Shown: positions 1-8,364 of the stretch, in pieces | Layout: each line of letters starts with the position of its first letter | Position numbering within the stretch: the first letter of the stretch is position 1 | NCBI RefSeq assembly: GCF_042646165.1 | Contig: NZ_JBHRTC010000016.1 | Reading direction: 5' to 3' (one strand) | DNA from: Microbaculum marinum | Lineage (GTDB): Bacteria > Pseudomonadota > Alphaproteobacteria > Rhizobiales > Tepidamorphaceae | Length of the DNA: 64,000 nt | The notes under the pieces: model-generated | Database searches by the model: none | Seen by the model: the letters and a program-made list of their open reading frames with translations, nothing else | Told to the model about the DNA's origin: nothing | Translations under genes and position numbers: made by a program

Positions 1-2
1 CG

Positions 3-800
3 GTTCAGCCGCAGTCACCCAAGGGGGCGCCGCTGCTGGGATGCCGCGATCTGGGCGTGCTGCGGGACGGCCGATGGCTGATCCGCGGCGTAGACCTCGA
101 CGTGCGGCGCGGTGAGATCGTCTCGATCGTCGGCCCGAACGGCGGCGGCAAGACCACCCTCATCAAGTCGCTGCTCGGGATCATGCGCCCGTCGGCGGGC
201 CAGGTGACCCGCGCTGCCGGCATCCGCACGGGCTACGTGCCGCAGCGCCTGGCCGTCGACCGTACCATGCCGCTGTCCGTCGACCGGCTGATGACGCTGG
301 TGCGCCGGGCGAGCCGGGCGGAGATCGTCGCGGCGCTTGCGCAGACCGGCAGCGACCACCTGGTCGACCGGGCCGTGCAGGAACTGTCGGGCGGCGAGTT
401 CCAGCGGGTGCTGATCGCCCGGGCGCTGCTCAACCGGCCGGACGTCCTGGTGCTGGACGAACCGGTGCAGAGCGTCGACTTCACCGGCCAGGTCGAGCTC
501 TACCGGCTGATCGCCTCGCTCAGGGATCGCTACGACTGCGGCGTCCTGCTGGTCAGCCACGACCTGCATGTCGTGATGCGGGAGACCGACCGGGTGCTGT
601 GCCTGGCAGGGCACGTCTGCTGTACCGGAGCGCCGGGCGATGTGTCGCGCAGCCCCGAGTATACCCGGCTGTTCGGCCCGACGGCGGCGGAGACCCTGGC
701 GATCTACCAGCATGCGCACGATCACGCGCATGGACCCGCCGGCGAGATCGTCACCGGCGACGCCCACAACCATTTCCATCATCACGGGCACGAGGACTGA
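3..800 (+). CDS. znuC: Zinc/manganese-type ABC transporter ATP-binding protein, 5' end outside window
   Basis: This is the cytoplasmic ATPase of a metal-ion ABC importer that powers the permease encoded 3 bases downstream. The sequence shows a Walker A of the form GPNGGGKTT, the signature LSGGE and a Walker B LVLDEP followed by a D-loop. The reading frame is open from base 3, and the residues before the GTG at 57 already match the first strand of the ATPase domain, so the true start most likely lies before the window. The C-terminus ends in a histidine-rich tail (HAHDHAH, then HNHFHHHGHED), which suits a zinc system and may sense or buffer metal. Assignment to Zn rather than Mn is inference from that tail; a periplasmic binding protein (znuA) is not in the window and could lie upstream. 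Confidence 0.88.
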   Translation, partial: VQPQSPKGAPLLGCRDLGVLRDGRWLIRGVDLDVRRGEIVSIVGPNGGGKTTLIKSLLGIMRPSAGQVTRAAGIRTGYVPQRLAVDRTMPLSVDRLMTLVRRASRAEIVAALAQTGSDHLVDRAVQELSGGEFQRVLIARALLNRPDVLVLDEPVQSVDFTGQVELYRLIASLRDRYDCGVLLVSHDLHVVMRETDRVLCLAGHVCCTGAPGDVSRSPEYTRLFGPTAAETLAIYQHAHDHAHGPAGEIVTGDAHNHFHHHGHED

Positions 801-803
801 GCG

Positions 804-1628
804 ATGCTCGACGATTTCCTGGTCCGGGCGATGGTCGCCGGCATCGGCGTGGCGCTGGTCGCCTGTCCGCTCGGCTGCTTCATCGTCTGGCGGCGGATGG
901 CCTATTTCGGCGACACCACGGCGCACGCCGCGCTGCTCGGTGTGGCGCTCGGCATCCTGACCGGCGTCGGGCCAACGGCCGGCGTCTTCGTCATCACCGT
1001 CGTCGTGGCGCTGCTGCTGGTGCTGTTCCTCAGGATCGCCCGCGTGGCCGGCGACACCGTACTCGGCATCCTGTCGCACGCGGCCCTGTCGATCGGACTG
1101 GTGGTGCTGGCCTTCATGACCTGGGTGCGGGTCGACCTCGTCGGCTACCTGTTCGGCGACGTGCTGGCGGTCGGCCGGAGTGACGTCTACACGGTGATCG
1201 GCGGGGCGGCGGTCGTGCTGGCGGTGCTGGCCGCGATCTGGCGGCCGCTTGTCGCGGCCACCGTCGACCGCGACCTTGCCAAGGCGGAAGGCGTCAACGT
1301 GGCGGTGATGGAGGTGGTCTATGTGCTGCTGATCGCCGTCGTCGTGGCGATTTCGATGAAGATCGTCGGCATTCTCCTGATCACCTCGCTGCTGATCATT
1401 CCGGCCGCCGCGGCGCGCGGCTTTTCGCGCACACCGGAACGCATGGCGGTGCTGGCGGCCGTGATCGGCGTCATGGCTGTCGCCGGCGGCCTCGGGGCGT
1501 CGCTGCGCTGGGACACACCCGCTGGTCCCTCCATCGTGGTCGCGGCCTTCGCCCTGTTCCTGGTCTCTGCGGCCGTCGCCACCGCCCTGGCCGGGGCGCG
1601 GCACGGCAACGCCCTGCGGGGGCGTTGA
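804..1628 (+). CDS. znuB: Metal ABC transporter permease (ZnuB/MntB family)
   Basis: Inner-membrane permease of the same importer as the preceding ATPase; the start codon follows the ATPase stop by only 3 bases, so the two are co-translated. The 274-residue product has about eight hydrophobic segments and the family hallmark YFGDTTAHAALLGVALG near residues 33-49, with a conserved histidine in the substrate path. Length is normal for the ABC-3 permease family. A 7-bp inverted repeat (1627-1633 with 1649-1655) follows the stop but has no T-run, so I do not call a terminator. The metal cannot be fixed from the permease alone; zinc is favoured because of the histidine-rich ATPase tail. Confidence 0.9.
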   Translation: MLDDFLVRAMVAGIGVALVACPLGCFIVWRRMAYFGDTTAHAALLGVALGILTGVGPTAGVFVITVVVALLLVLFLRIARVAGDTVLGILSHAALSIGLVVLAFMTWVRVDLVGYLFGDVLAVGRSDVYTVIGGAAVVLAVLAAIWRPLVAATVDRDLAKAEGVNVAVMEVVYVLLIAVVVAISMKIVGILLITSLLIIPAAAARGFSRTPERMAVLAAVIGVMAVAGGLGASLRWDTPAGPSIVVAAFALFLVSAAVATALAGARHGNALRGR

Positions 1629-1681
1629 GTCCCTGGGAGAGGATCGCTGGGACTCGACCGCCCGAGCGTGCGAAATGCCAT

Positions 1682-1711
1682 TTGACAAGAGTATGTGTAA
1701 AACGATATTTT
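1682..1711 (+). promoter_or_regulatory. Predicted sigma-70 promoter of higBA
   Basis: A perfect TTGACA at 1682-1687 is followed, after 18 bases, by TATTTT at 1706-1711 (or 17 bases to ATATTT). Transcription would start at about 1716-1718, on the toxin start codon, which implies a leaderless mRNA if this is the only promoter. Confidence 0.6.
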
Positions 1712-1717
1712 ACACAT
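1693..1717. promoter_or_regulatory. Perfect 10-bp inverted repeat, probable HigA operator
   Basis: ATGTGTAAAA at 1693-1702 and its exact complement TTTTACACAT at 1708-1717 are separated by 5 bases. The dyad covers the predicted -10 and the first two bases of the higB start codon. HigA antitoxins of this family bind palindromes in their own promoters, so autorepression is the likely role; binding itself is inferred. Confidence 0.65.
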
Positions 1718-1997
1718 GATAAAGAGCATTCGGAACAAGGCGTTAAAGAGACGGTGGATGAAGTCGGATACCTCCGGCATCAATCCGGCGTGGGTAAGAA
1801 GGGTAGTGTTCCTTCTTGATGCGGTCGACGCTGCCAAAAGTCCCGAACAACTTGCTCTTACGGGCGCCGGCTTTCACGCCCTCAAAGGCCGCATGGAAGG
1901 CCGGTACGCCATGACGGTCACGCGGAACTGGCGCCTGACGTTTGGATGGGACGGCGAGAATGCCGTCGATGTGGATCTGGAGGATTATCATGGTTGA
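1716..1997 (+). CDS. higB: HigB-type mRNA-interferase toxin (RelE/ParE superfamily)
   Basis: Predicted ribosome-dependent mRNA-cleaving toxin of a type II toxin-antitoxin pair. The 93-residue product starts MIKSIRNKALKRRW and has the family C-terminal pattern (LKGRMEGRYAMTV, then NWRLTF, then VDLEDYH). Toxin-before-antitoxin order is diagnostic of higBA. The start at 1716 agrees with the family N-terminus, but there is no Shine-Dalgarno sequence and the predicted promoter ends only five bases before it, so translation may be leaderless. It overlaps higA by 8 bases (ATGGTTGA). Local GC just upstream is lower than in the neighbours, fitting the mobile nature of such modules. No other mobile-element genes are beside it. 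Confidence 0.88.
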   Translation: MIKSIRNKALKRRWMKSDTSGINPAWVRRVVFLLDAVDAAKSPEQLALTGAGFHALKGRMEGRYAMTVTRNWRLTFGWDGENAVDVDLEDYHG

Positions 1998-2295
1998 TCG
2001 CGATCCGAGCCGGCGCCCGACGCATCCTGGCGCGATGTTGCGGGAGTTCGTGCTTCCCGCCGCCGGTATTTCCGTCAAGCAGGCCGCACAGATGATGGGC
2101 GTTTCCCGGCAGAACCTTCATCGTATTCTGGCCGAAAAGGGCCCTGTGACGTCGGAGATGGCTCTCCGGATCGGGAAGTTCGCCGGCAACGGCCCGGAGT
2201 TGTGGCTCGCGATGCAGCAGGCCGTCGATCTGTGGGATGCACGGCAGGCGATCGGCACAGACATCGAAGCGATACCGACCGTGGGGGCGGCCTGA
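1990..2295 (+). CDS. higA: HigA-type antitoxin, XRE-family DNA-binding protein
   Basis: Antitoxin partner of HigB: it neutralises the toxin by direct binding and represses the operon through its helix-turn-helix. The start ATG lies inside the last codons of higB, so the pair is translationally coupled. The product (101 residues) opens with the family motif HPGAMLREFVLP, then a helix-turn-helix (SVKQAAQMMGVSRQNLHRIL, about residues 29-48) and the NGPELWLAMQQAVDLWDA segment typical of HigA. The likely operator is the perfect palindrome at 1693-1717. An upstream in-frame ATG at 1942 would add 16 unrelated residues and is rejected. Confidence 0.9.
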   Translation: MVDRDPSRRPTHPGAMLREFVLPAAGISVKQAAQMMGVSRQNLHRILAEKGPVTSEMALRIGKFAGNGPELWLAMQQAVDLWDARQAIGTDIEAIPTVGAA

Positions 2296-2477
2296 GGGTT
2301 TCGAAGAACTGACTTCGACCTGCGAGGTCCGCAAGCGGCGCCTTCTTTTTCGTCAAAGTCATAAGCCTTTCGTATTCGTCGTTGGACGAGCCGGTGAACA
2401 TGTCGCTTGATCGCACCGGCAGTTGACCGTAGCGGCTCGCAGGGGCATCCATCGGATCTCGACTGACGGGAGTCCGA

Positions 2478-3539
2478 ATGGTCCTTCCCATATCCCCGAT
2501 CACAGCAGCATGGCTGTTTTCCGCCGCCGTCTGGTGTGGATTTTCGCTGCCGGTGGCCGCCGAGACGCTGCGCATCCAGACCCTGGACGAGCCCGGCTCG
2601 ATCGCGGTTACGGGGCTGGAGAGGCTTGCAGAGGACCTGAGGTCGGCATCGGGCGGCGAGATCGACATGGTCGTGCTGCCGGCGCGCAGCGCGGTGGGAC
2701 CTACGGCGACGCTCGATGCCATGTCCTCGGGCGCCATCGACGGGCACTACTCGTCGCCGGCCTATTTCGCCGGCAGGGACGAGGCCTTCACGCTGCTCGG
2801 CGACACGCTGGCGCTCTATCCGGATCCGGAGGCGCGCGACCGCTGGCTGGCTGAGGGCGGCGGACTGGAACTGGCGCGCAAGCTGTACGACCGTCACGGC
2901 GCCCGTCTCGTCGGCTTCGTCCACTGGCCCGAGGAGTGGCTGGTCTCGCGCCGGCCCGCCAGCATCGTCGCCGACCTGTCGGACCTGAAGGTACGCGCTC
3001 CGGACGGCCCGGTCAGCGACTTGCTGACGAAAGTCTTCGCGCGGCCGGTCGTGCTGGGCGGTCGCGACACGCTGGCGGCGCTGGACCGGGGGACCGTCGA
3101 TGCGGCCGACTGGGCGTCGCTGGCCGGCAATATTGACGACGGCGTCCACGCGCATGCGCCCTACGCGGTGCATGCGCGTCATTCGATGCCGACAACAGAG
3201 CTCTCGCTGTCGAATGCGGCCTGGGAACGACTGTCGCCCTCGGCGCGGCGTCTGCTGGAGAACCGCATCGCGCAGTTCAGCCGCACGCAGCGCGCCGCGT
3301 TCGATGCCGAGGAAGCCGCTGCCCGCCTGCGCGCCCGACAGCAGGGCGTGACGCTGCTGGAAATGTCGCCGCAGTCGCAGCAGGAGCTGCGGCGCAAGTC
3401 GATGGAGGTTTTCGAGCAGCGTGGCGCCGGTTCGGCCGCAGCGGCAGAGATCGCCGCCTCCCACCGCACTTACCTGGAGCGCCTCCGGCTGCTCGAGCCG
3501 GCAAGGCCGGCGCGCGAGGCGGCGGGCGGTTCGGGATAA
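2478..3539 (+). CDS. DctP-type TRAP transporter solute-binding protein
   Basis: Predicted periplasmic ligand-binding protein of a TRAP transporter, 353 residues. A signal peptide is visible at residues 1-28 (hydrophobic core, then PVAAETL). The mature part follows the DctP pattern: an early strand RIQTLDEPGS, a segment like LKVRAPDGPVSDLL near residue 170 that includes the conserved arginine contacting a carboxylate, and a long helical C-terminus. It converges on a TAXI-type TRAP permease across an assembly gap, but TAXI permeases normally use the other binding-protein type, which is present at 5516-6469. Its own small and large DctQM permeases are not in the window. It may therefore be an orphan receptor or feed a transporter elsewhere; the substrate cannot be deduced. 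Confidence 0.75.
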   Translation: MVLPISPITAAWLFSAAVWCGFSLPVAAETLRIQTLDEPGSIAVTGLERLAEDLRSASGGEIDMVVLPARSAVGPTATLDAMSSGAIDGHYSSPAYFAGRDEAFTLLGDTLALYPDPEARDRWLAEGGGLELARKLYDRHGARLVGFVHWPEEWLVSRRPASIVADLSDLKVRAPDGPVSDLLTKVFARPVVLGGRDTLAALDRGTVDAADWASLAGNIDDGVHAHAPYAVHARHSMPTTELSLSNAAWERLSPSARRLLENRIAQFSRTQRAAFDAEEAAARLRARQQGVTLLEMSPQSQQELRRKSMEVFEQRGAGSAAAAEIAASHRTYLERLRLLEPARPAREAAGGSG

Positions 3540-3556
3540 GGGACCTCAGCCCTGCG

Positions 3557-3588
3557 NNNNNNNNNNNNNNNNNNNNNNNNNNNNNNNN
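3557..3588. other. Assembly gap (32 N)
   Basis: Thirty-two undetermined bases separate the convergent DctP-type gene and the TRAP permease gene. The last codons and stop of the permease must lie in or beside it; the true gap size is unknown. Confidence 0.99.
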
Positions 3589-5448
3589 CGTCGCGATGTC
3601 CTGCGCGGGAAACAGGAGTTGGGCCACGATCACCGCGCCCAGCAAGCCGGCGCCGAGCAGATCGGTGGTCACGCCGGGCTTGATCAGCGTGATAGCGGCT
3701 GCGACGAGCAGGATCCGCTGCCACCATGTCGCGGTCGACAGCAGATAGCCGGTGAGGCCGCCCGCCAGGCAGATGACGCCGGTCGTCGCGGACACCACGG
3801 TGAGGCCGACCCTCGACCAGTCGCCGATCAGCAGCAGAGAGGGACCGAACACGAACATGAAGGGGATGATGTAGCCGGTTGCGCCGAGCTTGATCGCCGA
3901 AAGGCCCGATTCCCACAGGCCGGCCCGCGAGATGCCGTTCGCCGCGTAGACGGCCATCGCCACGGGCGGCGTGATCGCCGAGAGAATGGCGAAATAGAAG
4001 ACGAACATGTGGGCGGCCTCGACCAGGATGCCGAGCTTGACCAGCGCCGGCACGAGGAGCGCTACCTGGACGATGTAGGCCGGCGTGGTGGGCATGCCCA
4101 TGCCGAGGATGATCCCGGCGACCATGGTCAGGATCAGCGCCAGCACCAGGCTGTTCTGCGAGGCGGCGGTGACCAGGCTGGTGAAATCGATGCCGAGGCC
4201 GGTCAGCGTGATGACGCCGATGACGATGCCGGCGCAGGCGCAGGCCAGCGCCACCGGCACGGTGTTGCGGGCGCCCGCAACCAGCGCGTCGACGATATTG
4301 TCGAGCCGGACATAGCCGCGGGTGGTCTTGCGCAGGAGCGCGGTCGGGATCACCGAGGCGATGCCACACAGGGCCGCCATCGGGGCGCTGTAGCCGGCAA
4401 GAAGCACGCCGACGATCACCACCAGCGGCAGGAACAGGTGGCCGCGTTCGGCCAGTACGGTGCCGAGATGAGGCAGGTCCGAGCGGGGCAGACCGCGCAT
4501 GCCGGTGCGCTTGGCCTCGAAATGGACGGCGAAGAACAGCGCGACGTAGTAGAGCAGCGCCGGCAGCAGCGCGAAGGCGGCGACGCTGAGGTAGCTGATG
4601 CCGAGGAACTCGGCCATGACGAAGGCCGCCGCGCCCATGATCGGCGGCATGATCTGGCCGCCTGTCGAGGCGACTGCCTCCACCGCGCCGGCGAAGGCCG
4701 GGCGGTAGCCGATCCGCTTCATCAGCGGGATCGTGAAGGTACCGGTCGTCATCACGTTGGCGACGGCGCTGCCCGACACCGAGCCGAACAGGCCGGACGT
4801 GATGCAGGCGACCTTGGCGGGGCCGCCGGCGGCGTGGCCGGTGAGGCTCATGGCGAAGTCCATGAACAGCTGGCCGGTGCCGGTGCGTTCGACCAGGGAT
4901 CCGAACAGGATGAACAGCACGACGTAGGTCGCCGAGACGCTGAGCGGAATGCCGAAGATGCCCTCGGTGGTGAGATAGAGCTGATCGATCAGCGTCTCGA
5001 GGCTCGTGTCGGTGCCGAGCAGGGCGTAGGCGAGGAAGGCCGCAGCGGTCAGCGGCAGTGCGAAGCCGACCGCCCGGCGCGTCGCTTCCAGCAGCAGCAC
5101 GATCATGCCGATGCCGAACACGAAGTCGCGCGTGTAGAGCGGGTCGATATAGTAGATGCGGTTGATGATGTACTGGTTGAAGACGATCGGGTATGCGCAC
5201 ACCGCGATGCCGCCGGCGAGCAGGGCGAGGTCGTACCAGCCCGGCTTCTCGATCTCGCGCCTGCGGGTTCCCGGCAGGATCAGGAAGGCCAGCGTCATCG
5301 CGAAGCCGAGATGGGTCGAGCGGAAGATGTAGGCGTCCGGCGGCCCGAAGAAGGCGACGTAGAGGTGGAAGCACGACATCGCCAGGCCGACGACGACGAT
5401 GGCGCGCTGCGTCCAGGTCAGTCCGGTGAAGAACCGGCTAACGTCCAT
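3589..5448 (-). CDS. TAXI-type TRAP transporter fused permease (4TM/12TM), 3' end lost in gap
   Basis: Inner-membrane secondary transporter that moves a carboxylate-like solute with a sodium or proton gradient, fed by the binding protein at 5516-6469. The product starts MDVSRFFTGLTWTQR and is all hydrophobic segments, with the DctM-like signatures FGSVSGSAVANVMTTGTFT and MGMPTTPAYI. The small (DctQ-like) and large (DctM-like) parts are joined in one chain, as usual for TAXI systems. 620 codons are readable before the run of N at 3557-3588; the family usually ends a little after this, so only the extreme C-terminus is missing. The apparent continuation across the N run is antisense to the dctP-like gene and is not coding. 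Confidence 0.9.
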
Positions 5449-5515
5449 AGGGGATGCCCCGCGTCCGCGTGTGGAGATCCGGCCCGCCGCGGGAGCCGCG
5501 GCGGGCCGGCGGGCC

Positions 5516-6469
5516 TCAGAGGGCGCCCTGTTCCTTGAAGTACTTCTCGGCGCCGGGGTGCAGCGGGACGCCGACGTCGGCTGCCATGTCGCTGGCGGTG
5601 AGGCCGCTCATCGCCTTGGCGATCGAGGACAGGTCGCCGATGTTCTCGGCGAGGTTCTTGGTGACGTTGTAGACGACGTCCTCGTCGAGCGAGCAGCGCG
5701 CGATGATGTGCGTCGCGTAGACGATGGTCGGCACGTCCTCGTCGACGCCGGGATAGCTGCCGGCCTTGATCGTGCCGCGCTTGTAGCCGGCGTTCAGCGC
5801 CTGCATCTTGGCCAGGCCGTCGTCGGGGATCGGCACCATCTTGATGTCGCGGGCGCTGGCGAGGTCCATGATCGCGCCGGCCGGCACGGTCGTCCCGAGC
5901 GTGAAGACCTGAGCGTTGCCGTCCTTCATCAGCGACACCGCATCGGTGTAGGAGCCGAAATTGACCTTCGACAGGTCGTCGTAGGTCATGCCGTAGGCCT
6001 CCAGCATGTGGGCGCTGATGGCTTCCGCCGTGTTGCCCCTGGGCTGGATCGAGGCGGCCTTGCCCTTGACGTCGGCGGGCGTCTCGATCCCCGCATCGGC
6101 GAGCGCCACCACCTGGAAGTACTGCGGATAGAGCGTTGCAACGTTGCAGGTGTCCTTGGCGGGCCCGTCGAACGGCGGCTTGCCGTTGATGGCGTCGACC
6201 GTCGAGACGGAGTTGGCGAAGCCCATGTCGGCCTTGCCGCCCTCGATGCCCTTGACGTTTGCGATGCCGGCGCCGGGCAGCACCTGGACGCTGACGCCGT
6301 CGACATTGGATTCGACGATGTTCTGGATGGCGCCGCCGAGCGGGTACCACGAGCCACCCTGCGGGCCGGTCATCAGCTTGATCTGCTGGGCGGATGCGGT
6401 CTGCGCGAACAGCGCGGCTGTGCCGGCGACGAGAATTCCGGCGACCAGGTGACGTCTTCCGTTTTCCAT
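5516..6469 (-). CDS. TAXI-family TRAP transporter solute-binding protein
   Basis: Periplasmic binding protein of the adjacent TAXI TRAP transporter, transcribed just ahead of the permease on the same strand (67 bases apart). A signal peptide covers residues 1-27 (ending TASAQ), and the mature start KLMTGPQGGSWYPLGGAI is the hallmark of the family, followed by LPGAGIANVKGIEGGKADMG. Its 317 residues are a normal length. A strong ribosome site GGGAGG sits about 6 bases before the ATG. TAXI proteins with known ligands bind glutamate, alpha-ketoglutarate or similar acids; which one applies here cannot be read from sequence. Confidence 0.92.
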   Translation of the reverse strand: MENGRRHLVAGILVAGTAALFAQTASAQQIKLMTGPQGGSWYPLGGAIQNIVESNVDGVSVQVLPGAGIANVKGIEGGKADMGFANSVSTVDAINGKPPFDGPAKDTCNVATLYPQYFQVVALADAGIETPADVKGKAASIQPRGNTAEAISAHMLEAYGMTYDDLSKVNFGSYTDAVSLMKDGNAQVFTLGTTVPAGAIMDLASARDIKMVPIPDDGLAKMQALNAGYKRGTIKAGSYPGVDEDVPTIVYATHIIARCSLDEDVVYNVTKNLAENIGDLSSIAKAMSGLTASDMAADVGVPLHPGAEKYFKEQGAL

Positions 6470-6628
6470 CTGCTACCTCCCGATGACGGCTGCTGCCGTG
6501 TCTTGTTGAGGGGAGGAGTGTGCAGACCCGATGCCCGAAAAACAACGCCTAATGCATACATTGTCCGGTAAAAAATTGCAGTGCGCCGGCAAAGCCGCCG
6601 TATTTCGCGCCGACCGCCGGGATTGTGC

Positions 6629-8308
6629 TCAGGACTTTTCCTTGCCCTCGAGCGCCTTGGTCAGCCGCAGGTCCTCCTGGTAGGGGTCCCTGGAAAAGCG
6701 CACGTTGCCGTTCGAATCGATCCAGGCGGACTGGTAGACGATCATCAGCGGCAACGGATCGATATCCGGGATGATCAGGGTCTCGCGGCGCTCCAGGGTG
6801 CGCTCCAGATACTCCTCCGTGCCGATCTTGCGACGCGACAGGATCTGCATCAGGTCGAGGCCGTCGACGACGGCGATGGCTCCCTTCGACAGGCGCACGT
6901 CGCAGATCTCGGCGGCCGCGTCGGCCGGCGCGTCAAACAGGTACGCGCCGTCGACGCCGTCGAGGCGGTAGACGAACCGGCCGTACGGGTTCTCGGCGCC
7001 GGGCATCAGGCGGAAGCGGAACTTGTCCTTCTCGCGCGACAGCGACGACTTCGGCAGCGACCCCCAGGGCAGGGCGTCGACCGGCATCGCCGCGTCCAGG
7101 TAGAGGAGCTGGAAGCCGCGCCGGGCGACGGTTGCGGGATCCTTCTGCAGGAGCGGGAACAGCACGGTCTGGAAATAGTCGTAGGGAACGTCCCAGCTCG
7201 GATTGATCACCATCGTGCGCATGCGGCCGGCGACGATGGCGAGATTGTCGCGCGGACAGTTCGGCAGGATCCGCCACTCGCGCACCGCGCCGCCCTCGTC
7301 GAGAAGCCGCAGCAGGCCGTCGCCCTTGCTGGCGATCAGCACCCGCTCGGTGATTTCCTCGGGCATCCAGCGCAGCCGCTCCATCGACAGCATGATCTGC
7401 TCGATGCGCCGTTCGACCGGGACGTTGAGCGCCAGCAGCGTGCTCTTGTCGAGCTGGCCGGTGACCGGCACGTCGTGATGGAGCTGGAAGGCGCGCAGGC
7501 GGATCTCGAGTTCGGAGTCGAGGATGTCGGCGTCGTCGGACGGAGCCTCGTAGCCGTACTCGATGTCGAGCCTCAGCCGGACCGCCGGCAGCCGCTCGTC
7601 GCGCTGGCCGACGGCGACGTCGACGCCGCCAGGCAGGTTGCCCCAGCCGCCCTGGTCGCGAATGTCGAGGTAGTTGGCCAGCGCCTTGCGAAGGCGCGAA
7701 TACTCGATGTTGTACGGCTCCCACGCCGCCATGAAGGACTCGATGTCGTCGAACCGCGCCAGCGCCCGCAGGACATTCTCGCCGTCGATCTCCTTGCGCG
7801 GCATGTAGAGGTCCGGATAGACCTTGCGCGGCAGCACCCGGCCGACCTTGACGTCGGCGGAGTAGAGCAGGAAGTGGGCGGCAAACCAGATCTCGATCTC
7901 CGCCAGCCGTTCCGGCGAGGCGGTCTGCATTTCCGTTGCGAGATCGGCCAGGAACTCGATCGAGTACCGGCCCGGGTCGAGGCCGTCGTACTCGGCGTCG
8001 ATCATCCGGGCGACCAGCTGGTCGGCACGGCCGGTGCCGACGAACAGCAGCTCGGCGTCGTCCGCCGCGTAGTAGCGGATCAGGTCGAGCCGGCGGTTCT
8101 CGATCGGCAGCGCCTGGCGCTTCTCGTCGCTGAGGATCGCCCGGACGTTGTCGAGGACGGCGCCGGAGCCGGCGGTATCGGTTTGGGCGTGCGCCGGCCC
8201 GCCGGGCAGCGCCGCGGCCGCCAGCGCGACGACCAGCGCGATCGCGGCGAAGATCGCTAGGGCGGTGCCGGGACGACCGGCGGCCACGGGACAATTGCGT
8301 CGGATCAT
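6629..8308 (-). CDS. L,D-transpeptidase homologue (YcbB/LdtD type), catalytic residues missing
   Basis: The 559-residue product matches YcbB/LdtD proteins, periplasmic enzymes that make 3-3 crosslinks in peptidoglycan. It has an N-terminal signal anchor (residues 15-41, ending AHAQ), the scaffold region with DAEYDGLDPGRYS, a peptidoglycan-binding-like part near residues 275-310 and the VINPSWDVP motif of the catalytic domain. The active site is changed: where LdtD has LHDTP and SSGCVRV this protein has LFDAP (Phe458 for His) and SKGAIAV (residues 474-480, Ala477 for the nucleophilic Cys, Ala479 for Arg). It is probably a non-catalytic scaffold or peptidoglycan binder. I chose the ATG at 8308 because an upstream start would run into the divergent gene region and add a non-signal extension. 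Confidence 0.85.
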   Translation of the reverse strand: MIRRNCPVAAGRPGTALAIFAAIALVVALAAAALPGGPAHAQTDTAGSGAVLDNVRAILSDEKRQALPIENRRLDLIRYYAADDAELLFVGTGRADQLVARMIDAEYDGLDPGRYSIEFLADLATEMQTASPERLAEIEIWFAAHFLLYSADVKVGRVLPRKVYPDLYMPRKEIDGENVLRALARFDDIESFMAAWEPYNIEYSRLRKALANYLDIRDQGGWGNLPGGVDVAVGQRDERLPAVRLRLDIEYGYEAPSDDADILDSELEIRLRAFQLHHDVPVTGQLDKSTLLALNVPVERRIEQIMLSMERLRWMPEEITERVLIASKGDGLLRLLDEGGAVREWRILPNCPRDNLAIVAGRMRTMVINPSWDVPYDYFQTVLFPLLQKDPATVARRGFQLLYLDAAMPVDALPWGSLPKSSLSREKDKFRFRLMPGAENPYGRFVYRLDGVDGAYLFDAPADAAAEICDVRLSKGAIAVVDGLDLMQILSRRKIGTEEYLERTLERRETLIIPDIDPLPLMIVYQSAWIDSNGNVRFSRDPYQEDLRLTKALEGKEKS

Positions 8309-8364
8309 GTTGGCGCCCTGATGCTCTGTGGTCGCAAGGACGGCCAGCCTAACAGGATTCCGGC

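Noticed and set aside
1627..1655. 7-bp inverted repeat after znuB as terminator
   Set aside because: 15-base loop and no T-run; not convincing.
15..1688. Long minus-strand open frame opposite znuC and znuB
   Set aside because: Composition is dominated by Arg, Asp, His and Gln from the GC-rich antisense of well-identified genes; no domain or start signal.
3421..5538. Plus-strand frame of about 700 codons opposite the TRAP permease
   Set aside because: Antisense shadow that also reads through a run of N; the minus-strand TRAP permease is unmistakable.
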